Below are positions 57,952 through 64,000 of a stretch of 64,000 bases of DNA, piece by piece; the first letter of the stretch is position 1, and each line of letters opens with the position of its first letter. The notes beneath the pieces were generated by a model that ran no database searches, was not told the origin of the DNA, and was given only the letters and a program-made list of their open reading frames with translations. This DNA comes from Proteus terrae (GTDB lineage Bacteria > Pseudomonadota > Gammaproteobacteria > Enterobacterales > Enterobacteriaceae): NCBI RefSeq assembly GCF_003144325.1, contig NZ_PENS01000010.1, positions 62,001 through 126,000 of the forward strand. The letters run 5' to 3'. The position numbers and the translations under genes are program-made.

Positions 57952-58446
57952 ATGCAATTAAACAAAGTGTTTAAAGGGTTGATGTTAGCATTACCACTCG
58001 TTGCTGTTGCAGCATGTAGCTCAAACAAAAACGACGAACAAGCTGATACAAACAATGTACCAGTTGTTGAACAAGGTCCTACTGCTGAAGAATTAGCACG
58101 TCAGCAATTAGAACAACTGAAACAGCAAAACATCGTTTACTTCGGTTTCGACAAATATGACATTAACTCAGACTACGCTAACCTGTTAGATGCACACGCA
58201 GCATTCCTGCGTGCAAATCCATCAGTACGTATCACTGTAGAAGGTCATGCTGACGAACGCGGTACTCCAGAATACAACATCGCTCTGGGCGAACGTCGTG
58301 CTAACGCTGTGAAAATGTACCTGCAAGGTAAAGGCGTATCAGCTGATCAACTGTCAATCGTTTCTTACGGTAAAGAAAAACCAGCTGTACTGGGTCATGA
58401 CGAAGCCGCTTACGCGAAAAACCGTCGTGCAGTACTGGATTACTAA
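57952..58446 (+). CDS. pal: Peptidoglycan-associated lipoprotein Pal
   Basis: Outer-membrane lipoprotein of 164 residues. The signal peptide ends in the lipobox VAAC. The C-terminal OmpA-like domain (about 60-164) holds the peptidoglycan-binding segment [14 protein letters not shown] with the conserved Asp and Arg. Start at ATG 57952, giving MQLNKV as in E. coli; an upstream in-frame ATG at 57919 is rejected. Shorter than E. coli Pal (173) in the linker after the Cys. Confidence 0.97.
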   Translation: MQLNKVFKGLMLALPLVAVAACSSNKNDEQADTNNVPVVEQGPTAEELARQQLEQLKQQNIVYFGFDKYDINSDYANLLDAHAAFLRANPSVRITVEGHADERGTPEYNIALGERRANAVKMYLQGKGVSADQLSIVSYGKEKPAVLGHDEAAYAKNRRAVLDY

Positions 58447-58455
58447 GAGAACGGC

Positions 58456-59223
58456 ATGAACAACAGTAACTTCAGACCTTTCTTGATGAGTCTGTTGTTA
58501 CTGGTTGGCGTAGCGGCTCCTGTAGCCGCTATTGCCCAAGCGCCAATCAGTAATATCGGTTCAGGTTCGACCGATGAACGACTCGCCCAACTTGAGCGTT
58601 TTTCAAATGCTCACAGCCAGCTTTTGACCCAATTACAGCAACAACTCGCTGATTCTCAGCGTGATATTGATATGTTACGTGGTCAAATTCAGGAAAATCA
58701 ATACCAGTTAAATCAAGTTGTTGAACGCCAACGCAATATCTATCAACAATTAGATAGCCTTGGTGGCGGAGCTTCAACATCAACAGAAGCCACTCAACCT
58801 GATAATACTGCTTCTTCAGCATCTCCTGCTGCAACTAGCTCAGGGCAAGGTGATGAGAAGGCCGATTATAATGCAGCAATTGATATCGTATTGAATTCTA
58901 AAGATTACGATAAGGCAATTGTTGAATTAAACAACTTTATCAATAACTATCCAAAGTCTAGCTATCAATCAAATGCACAATTTTGGTTGGGTCAGATGTA
59001 TTATCTAAAGGGTAATAAGGATCAGGCTGCAAGCACGTTTGCTATCGTTGTTAAAAATTATCCAAAATCTCAAAAAGCAAGTGAAGCCTTTTATAAAATT
59101 GGTTTGATCATGCAAGAGAAAGGGCAAAAGGATAATGCTAAAGCTGTTTACCAACAAGTGATTAAGCAATATCCAAATAGCGCTGGCGCTAAATTAGCGC
59201 AAAAGCAGCTAGGAACACTTTAA
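58456..59223 (+). CDS. cpoB: Cell division coordinator CpoB
   Basis: Periplasmic TPR protein, 255 residues (E. coli 263). Signal peptide about 1-28, coiled-coil trimerisation domain (about 37-85, Gln-rich), linker rich in Ser/Ala, and TPR repeats from about 135 (YNAAIDIVLNSKDYDKAI, NAQFWLGQMYYLKGNKDQA). It coordinates PBP1B activity with Tol during division. Last gene of the tol-pal operon. Confidence 0.95.
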   Translation: MNNSNFRPFLMSLLLLVGVAAPVAAIAQAPISNIGSGSTDERLAQLERFSNAHSQLLTQLQQQLADSQRDIDMLRGQIQENQYQLNQVVERQRNIYQQLDSLGGGASTSTEATQPDNTASSASPAATSSGQGDEKADYNAAIDIVLNSKDYDKAIVELNNFINNYPKSSYQSNAQFWLGQMYYLKGNKDQAASTFAIVVKNYPKSQKASEAFYKIGLIMQEKGQKDNAKAVYQQVIKQYPNSAGAKLAQKQLGTL

Positions 59224-59229
59224 TTATTG

Positions 59230-59262
59230 ACCCCGTAATGTAAATGTTGCATTTTCGGGGTT
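59230..59262 (+). terminator. Possible terminator of cpoB
   Basis: ACCCCG and CGGGGTT pair around about 20 bases containing a weaker AATG/CATT stem. The T run that follows is delayed by 11 bases, so the call is weak. Confidence 0.4.
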
Positions 59263-59308
59263 AAATGATTGTTTTTTCAACGGTTGAACTTTTTTTTGAA
59301 AAAAAACG

Positions 59309-59336
59309 TTGCACAAAAACATTAAATCAGTATTAT
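59309..59336 (+). promoter_or_regulatory. Promoter of the tRNA-Lys genes
   Basis: TTGCAC (59309-59314) and TATTAT (59331-59336) are 16 bases apart, followed by a GC-rich discriminator (CCCGCCG). Strong A/T tracts lie upstream, as in stable-RNA promoters. Confidence 0.75.
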
Positions 59337-59376
59337 TACCCGCCGTTGCCACAGAGAATGTGGCGAGTTCGAAAAA

Positions 59377-59452
59377 GGGTCGTTAGCTCAGTCGGTAGAG
59401 CAGTTGACTTTTAATCAATTGGTCGGGCGTTCGAATCGCCCACGACCCACCA
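59377..59452 (+). tRNA. tRNA-Lys (anticodon UUU)
   Basis: A 76-base tRNA with encoded CCA and anticodon TTT. A short CCACA/TGTGG hairpin precedes it. Corresponds to the lysT cluster of E. coli, which also follows cpoB but holds Val copies too. Confidence 0.97.
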
Positions 59453-59483
59453 TTTTCGAATACCAATCCGTTTTTATTGAAAT

Positions 59484-59559
59484 GGGTCGTTAGCTCAGTC
59501 GGTAGAGCAGTTGACTTTTAATCAATTGGTCGGGCGTTCGAATCGCCCACGACCCACCA
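59484..59559 (+). tRNA. tRNA-Lys (anticodon UUU), second copy
   Basis: Identical over all 76 bases to the copy at 59377-59452, separated from it by 31 bases. No tRNA-Val is present between or after the two. Confidence 0.97.
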
Positions 59560-59732
59560 TTTCAAACCTCTTCCTGTATATTTATTATTCCCTAAACTAT
59601 CATTCCATAAATAATAAACAAACACTTAGCTTTCTGTTTCTGATAGTGTAATTTATCGCTTTATTAAACAATGAAGATAGTTTTCTCAAAATGGAAAAAA
59701 CTACCTAACCTTAATCTAAAATGACATTCAAA

Positions 59733-60620
59733 TCAGTAATGACAAATAATTGATGACGTGATTTGACTGTATTCATTTTCAGTCAAAAATTCATTATCGA
59801 TTAACCAATCACTGACCAATTCTTGCGTTTTTATTGCTGTATCAATAGGGTGATTGAGGCGTTTCGATGCATCAAGAAAAAATGCCATCATAATTGAAAG
59901 TGTTGCTGCTGATTCATAGGGGGTACTCATTGCAAGAGTACTTTCCAATGAACGCAATGAATAAAATTTAGGTAGCCATTCTTTTAAGTTTTTCCCTTGA
60001 TACCACACATCTTGTGTTGGCGCATTGTGTAACGCAACTTGTTCAAGTAACGCCATCAGCCATTCACGCATATCATGTATACGATAATTTGCAGACCAAA
60101 ATTCATGGCGTAGAATGGCTATAGCGACTTGTGTCGCCTCAAACCAGAATTCTTGAGCATTATTACATGCTTGCTCTTTTGAAAGCGTAGGGGGTGTTAT
60201 AGTGCCAATTTCAGGAAGCCCGTCACATAAACTCGTTTTATCAAGTAAGATTTGATACCCACGCTGGTAAATTGGGCTAAGCCCTTCAGTTTTCATGTTA
60301 AAAATACGCTCAGGCTCTGCCATCATAATGTCTATTTTGCGACCTTGAGCTAAAACATGTAAATAAATAGGCCAAAACTTACTTTTGGGATCTTCACACT
60401 CCAACTGTAAGCTGACAAGAGCATCACCGAATTGTGATAACCAATGTTGGTTTTTTGCGAGCTCTGTCGCACCATAACCGATAAGCTCTATATCAATATC
60501 AGAATAACTGTCTATCTTTCTATTGCGTCCTAACGATCCTGTTAGTACTACCGCTTCAATTCTAGGATCAAGGAGTGCAAAAGATAGCATGCGATCGATT
60601 AAACGTGTTGTTGGCTCCAT
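59733..60620 (-). CDS. ANT(6)-like nucleotidyltransferase
   Basis: A 295-residue protein of the streptomycin 6-adenylyltransferase family (AadK/ANT(6)). The nucleotidyltransferase motif reads GSLGRNRKIDSYSDIDIEL, about residues 27-47, with both metal Asp residues in SDIDIEL. The C-terminal half keeps the family pattern FWFEATQVAIAILRHEFW and HDMREWLMAL. The real substrate cannot be told; many chromosomal members have no proven resistance role. It stands exactly where nadA is in E. coli, in opposite orientation. Ribosome-binding site is weak (GAGAG). Confidence 0.82.
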   Translation of the reverse strand: MEPTTRLIDRMLSFALLDPRIEAVVLTGSLGRNRKIDSYSDIDIELIGYGATELAKNQHWLSQFGDALVSLQLECEDPKSKFWPIYLHVLAQGRKIDIMMAEPERIFNMKTEGLSPIYQRGYQILLDKTSLCDGLPEIGTITPPTLSKEQACNNAQEFWFEATQVAIAILRHEFWSANYRIHDMREWLMALLEQVALHNAPTQDVWYQGKNLKEWLPKFYSLRSLESTLAMSTPYESAATLSIMMAFFLDASKRLNHPIDTAIKTQELVSDWLIDNEFLTENEYSQITSSIICHY

Positions 60621-60695
60621 ATTTCTCTCTAATAAGTAAAATGTAATAAAGTTATTTGTCGTTTTTATTGTTTAAAAAGTAAAATTAGAATATTT

Positions 60696-60713
60696 TGTTT
60701 AATATATAAAACA
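60696..60713. promoter_or_regulatory. Candidate NadR box upstream of pnuC
   Basis: TGTTTA-N6-AAAACA differs in one base from the NadR operator TGTTTA-N6-TAAACA known for nadA-pnuC in enterobacteria. Two more TGTTTA half-sites lie in the same 252-base gap, near 60669 and 60748. The position between the nucleotidyltransferase and pnuC suggests NAD-responsive control of pnuC. Confidence 0.5.
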
Positions 60714-60872
60714 TTTGTTTGTTGTTTTTCTAAATCAGAAACACAATGTTTAATATTAGAAACTAAGTACCATTATAAATATGAATTTATAATATATCTT
60801 TACTACTTTGCAAAGATGTCGCAATAACCCATATTTTCTTTGTTTTTTCTATGATTAAGTCGGGGTTGTAAA

Positions 60873-61601
60873 ATGGATGTGATGAGTTGGTTTAGTATCA
60901 ATAATATTTTAGTCAATATCCCACTCGGAGACGGTGGATATCCACTCTCATGGATTGAAGCTGTTGGCACCATCGCTGGTTTATTGTGTATTTGGCTTGC
61001 AAGCCAGGAAAAAATTATCAACTATTTATTTGGACTTATTAATGTCACTTTGTTTGCCATTATTTTTTTCCAAATTCAGCTATACGCAAGCTTACTCCTT
61101 CAAATATTTTTCTTTGCCGCTAATATTTATGGATGGTATGCATGGAGCAGAGTGAATGACTTTGAGCAAGCTACGCTAAGAATACGTTGGTTAAAATCGA
61201 GTCATCGTCTATTCTTAATCGTTGTTTCGATAGCTGCCATTGCTGCTCTTACTTTCAATATTGATACTGTATTTGGTTATTTAGCTGTTGTTGCTGTTGA
61301 TATATTAAATGTCTTTGGTGCAAGTTTAGCTACACCAGTTCTTGAACCTGATGCTTACCCATTCTGGGACTCTACAATGACGGTTCTTTCCATTGTGGCA
61401 ATGATCTTAATGACGCGGAAATTAGTTGAAAACTGGCTAGTTTGGTCAGTTATTAATGTGATTAGTATTATTATATTCTACAAACAAGGCGTTTATGCAA
61501 TGTCTGTTGAATATATCATTTTACTGGCTATCGCTATCAATGGTTCTCGTTTGTGGATCAAAACAGCAAAACGCTCTAGCAAAAATAATTATCTCTCCTA
61601 A
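60873..61601 (+). CDS. pnuC: Nicotinamide riboside transporter PnuC
   Basis: Inner-membrane transporter, 242 residues with about eight helices, matching E. coli PnuC (PLSWIEAVGTIAGLLCIWLAS, FFFAANIYGWYAW). The substrate-site segment PFWDSTMTVLSIVAMILMTRK is conserved. Imports nicotinamide riboside for NAD synthesis. GGGG lies 8 bases before the ATG. In E. coli it is cotranscribed with nadA; here it stands alone. Confidence 0.95.
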   Translation: MDVMSWFSINNILVNIPLGDGGYPLSWIEAVGTIAGLLCIWLASQEKIINYLFGLINVTLFAIIFFQIQLYASLLLQIFFFAANIYGWYAWSRVNDFEQATLRIRWLKSSHRLFLIVVSIAAIAALTFNIDTVFGYLAVVAVDILNVFGASLATPVLEPDAYPFWDSTMTVLSIVAMILMTRKLVENWLVWSVINVISIIIFYKQGVYAMSVEYIILLAIAINGSRLWIKTAKRSSKNNYLS

Positions 61602-61844
61602 TAAAAAAGGCTGGTAGAGTTATCTTTCTCTCTAGCCTTACTATTCGTTGTCTTTATTCTTATTTTTACCGCAATTTTGAATCATTATTTCGCTTAAATA
61701 CGCTATTTCCCTTTATGTTGAAATTTTTAGAAAGGTGACTATAGATGCTTTAGGTTGAAAGGGTGTTTACAGATAGAAAATGAATGGTTAGATTGGAAAA
61801 GCAATAATAACATTGACTAGATAACATAGAGTGGATACACGGGA

Positions 61845-62903
61845 ATGAATTATCAAAATGATGACCTTAAAATAACACAAATTAATGAACTCTTACCGCC
61901 AGTTGCTTTATTGGAAAAGTTTCCAGCAACTGATAACGCGGCTTTTACAGTTCGTCATGCCCGTGAAGCTATTCATCAAATCCTCGCTGGAAAAGATGAT
62001 CGTCTATTAGTGGTAATTGGACCTTGTTCTATTCATGATCCGAAAGCTGCATTGGAGTATGCGCAACGTTTAAGCCTCATCAGAGAAGAGCTTAAAGATA
62101 AACTTGAAATTGTTATGCGTGTTTATTTTGAAAAACCACGCACAACAGTAGGCTGGAAAGGCTTAATTAATGATCCTCATATGGATCATACCTTTGATAT
62201 TAATGAAGGCTTGCGTATTGCTCGTAATCTTTTATTAACTATCAACGATAGTGGCTTGCCAACTGCTGGCGAGTTTTTAGATATGATAACACCTCAATAC
62301 GTTGCTGATTTAATGAGTTGGGGTGCTATTGGTGCTCGTACTACTGAATCTCAGGTACACCGTGAGTTATCTTCAGGTTTATCTTGTCCTGTTGGTTTTA
62401 AAAATGGTACAGATGGAACTATTAAAGTTGCTATTGATGCAATTAATGCCGCAGGATCGCCACACTGTTTTCTTTCTGTCACTAAATGGGGTCATTCAGC
62501 CATTGTGCGCACAGCGGGTAATGGCGATTGCCATATTATTTTACGTGGTGGTAAAGAGCCAAATTACAGCGCTGAACATGTTGCAGTGGTAAAAGAAGGG
62601 CTTAAAAAAGCAGGTTTACCACAAAATGTGATGGTTGACTTCAGCCACGCCAATAGTTGCAAGAAATTTGAGAAACAAATGGAAGTTGGTGCCGATATTT
62701 GCCAACAAATTAGCGCAGGCGAAAAAGCATTAATTGGTGTTATGGTTGAAAGTCATTTAGAAGAAGGTAATCAATCATTAGAAAGTGGTGAACCTCTGGT
62801 TTATGGCAAAAGCATCACTGATGCCTGTATTGGCTGGGATGACACCGAAACGCTGTTACGCCAATTAGCAGATGCAGTTGTAGCACGTCGTAATAAAGCG
62901 TAA
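61845..62903 (+). CDS. aroG: 3-deoxy-7-phosphoheptulonate synthase, AroG type
   Basis: First enzyme of aromatic amino-acid synthesis, joining PEP and erythrose-4-phosphate. It has 352 residues. IGPCSIHD, RVYFEKPRTTVGWKG, GARTTESQ and the metal ligand HANS are conserved. The N-terminus MNYQNDDLKI matches the phenylalanine-sensitive isozyme AroG of E. coli. zitB and ybgS, which lie between pnuC and aroG in E. coli, are absent. Confidence 0.97.
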   Translation: MNYQNDDLKITQINELLPPVALLEKFPATDNAAFTVRHAREAIHQILAGKDDRLLVVIGPCSIHDPKAALEYAQRLSLIREELKDKLEIVMRVYFEKPRTTVGWKGLINDPHMDHTFDINEGLRIARNLLLTINDSGLPTAGEFLDMITPQYVADLMSWGAIGARTTESQVHRELSSGLSCPVGFKNGTDGTIKVAIDAINAAGSPHCFLSVTKWGHSAIVRTAGNGDCHIILRGGKEPNYSAEHVAVVKEGLKKAGLPQNVMVDFSHANSCKKFEKQMEVGADICQQISAGEKALIGVMVESHLEEGNQSLESGEPLVYGKSITDACIGWDDTETLLRQLADAVVARRNKA

Positions 62904-62920
62904 TAATTAAATTTAAGTAT

Positions 62921-62950
62921 AAAAATGCCACTTTTAAAAGTGGCATTTTT
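62921..62950. terminator. Bidirectional terminator between aroG and gpmA
   Basis: A perfect palindrome of AAAAATGCCACTTTT and its complement. It has A and T runs on both sides and serves both convergent genes. Confidence 0.95.
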
Positions 62951-62975
62951 TATATAACTCAAAATAACAGTAAAA

Positions 62976-63728
62976 TTACTTGGCTTTACCTTGGTTAGCA
63001 ACAGCGGCTGCTTTTGCTGCGATTTCGTCAGCATTACCTAAGTAGTAACGTTTGATTGGTTTCATGTTTTCATCAAATTCGTAAACTAAAGGTACTGCTG
63101 TTGGGATATTCAGCTCAAGAATTTCATCTTCACTCATGTTGTCTAGGTATTTAACCAGAGCACGCAGTGAGTTACCGTGAGCTGCAATAATCACTTTCTC
63201 ACCAGAAGCAACACGTGGTTTGATAACTTCTTCCCAGTATGGCGTTACACGGTCGATAGTTAATGCTAGGCTTTCTGTCAATGGCAGTTCTGCCGCAGTT
63301 AAAGATGCATAACGAGGATCTTTACCAGGGAAACGTTCATCGTCTTTAGTTAATTCTGGTGGAGTGATAGCAAAACCACGACGCCATTGTTTAACTTGCT
63401 CATCACCATATTTTTCAGCAGTTTCAGCTTTGTTTAAGCCTTGCAGAGCACCGTAATGACGTTCGTTTAATTTCCAGCATTTTTCAACTGGCAGCCATTG
63501 TTGATCAACTTGATCAAGAATGTTCCACAGGGTGTGAATTGCGCGTTTCAGAACAGAAGTATATGCATAGTCAAAAACGAAACCTTCAGCTTTCAGTAGT
63601 TTACCTGCTTCTTGCGCTTCATTACGGCCTTTTTCGGACAGCTCAACGTCAGTCCAGCCTGTAAAACGGTTTTCTTTGTTCCATACACTTTCACCGTGTC
63701 GAACTAGCACAAGCTTAGTTACTGCCAT
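62976..63728 (-). CDS. gpmA: 2,3-bisphosphoglycerate-dependent phosphoglycerate mutase
   Basis: Glycolytic mutase, 250 residues as in E. coli. The phosphohistidine lies in [10 protein letters not shown] near residue 11, the second His in AAHGNSLRA near 185, and [11 protein letters not shown] is the substrate loop. GGAG lies 9 bases upstream of the ATG. Convergent with aroG. Confidence 0.98.
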   Translation of the reverse strand: MAVTKLVLVRHGESVWNKENRFTGWTDVELSEKGRNEAQEAGKLLKAEGFVFDYAYTSVLKRAIHTLWNILDQVDQQWLPVEKCWKLNERHYGALQGLNKAETAEKYGDEQVKQWRRGFAITPPELTKDDERFPGKDPRYASLTAAELPLTESLALTIDRVTPYWEEVIKPRVASGEKVIIAAHGNSLRALVKYLDNMSEDEILELNIPTAVPLVYEFDENMKPIKRYYLGNADEIAAKAAAVANQGKAK

Positions 63729-64000
63729 AGTTTAGACTCCTATAATTACTTTCTTAATATAAGTTTAAAATTAGCACTTCAATCATTATATGGATCATCG
63801 ACAAGAACGCCAAACATAAGTGACAAAACAAGGGGGATTAAGTCAAAAATGTCGTTTATTCGATGAATTATTGCGCAGTTGTCACACCTTTTGCTTAATC
63901 GTTCAAGCTATTAATCTAGCTGGATCGGCGTAAAAAAACAAAATATCCGTTTTGTATGAAAAATAGACGAAAAAGACGTCCATAAAAACGACAGATCCTT
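63729..64000. other. Upstream of gpmA to the window edge
   Basis: AT-rich, no gene seen. It holds the gpmA promoter, which could not be fixed with confidence. Confidence 0.4.

Noticed and set aside
1-64000. CRISPR array
   Set aside because: No series of regularly spaced direct repeats of 25-40 bases was found; the repeated units are tRNAs and the tolA coding repeats.

Overview
The window is chromosomal DNA of a low-GC member of the Enterobacterales, best matched to Proteus or a close relative in the Morganellaceae. Protein sequences recalled for Escherichia coli line up almost end to end for nagC-nagA-nagB/nagE, glnS, fur-fldA-ybfE-ybfF-seqA-pgm, ybfA, ybgI, gltA/sdh/suc, cydABX-ybgE, ybgC-tol-pal-cpoB, pnuC, aroG and gpmA, in nearly the E. 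coli order. The base composition is AT-rich, intergenic regions are long, and a degenerate ERIC-type repeat is present. The assignment rests on recalled homology, not on a search.

Layout. 0.07-0.9 kb: an operon of seven tRNAs on the minus strand (Met-Leu-Gln-Gln-Met-Gln-Leu) with a GC-discriminator promoter and two terminator-like hairpins. 1.2-7 kb: N-acetylglucosamine use, nagBAC divergent from the PTS transporter nagE. 7-11 kb: glnS and the chitoporin chiP, whose promoter spacer carries a palindrome and whose ribosome-binding site matches the ChiX sRNA seed. 11.4-18.4 kb: a DUF817 membrane protein, fur, fldA, ybfE, ybfF, seqA, pgm and a DUF1456 protein. 18.4-19.8 kb: a very AT-rich accessory patch with three small orphan genes and a broken antitoxin gene. 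20-32 kb: ybfA and ybgI, then a five-gene operon resembling E. coli yehI-L-M-P-Q (DUF4132, MoxR-type AAA+, DUF5682, VWA, SWIM zinc finger). 32.3-34.4 kb: an MFS exporter divergent from an AraC regulator.

34.4-50.7 kb is the energy core: gltA divergent from sdhCDAB-sucABCD (citrate synthase, succinate dehydrogenase, 2-oxoglutarate dehydrogenase, succinyl-CoA synthetase), then 1.5 kb without genes, then cytochrome bd oxidase (cydABX-ybgE). 50.8-53.5 kb is an accessory cassette (LysR, DHA2-type MFS, NTF2-like protein) placed between cyd and tol. 53.8-59.2 kb is the Tol-Pal envelope system. 59.3-61.6 kb holds two tRNA-Lys genes, an ANT(6)-like nucleotidyltransferase and pnuC. The nadA gene that precedes pnuC in E. 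coli is absent, which fits the nicotinate requirement known for Proteus. The window ends with aroG and gpmA.

The strongest candidates for further work are the yeh-like five-gene operon, the chiP control region, the structured RNA-like stretches at 11.2 and 39.6 kb, the accessory patch near 19 kb, and the replacement of nadA.
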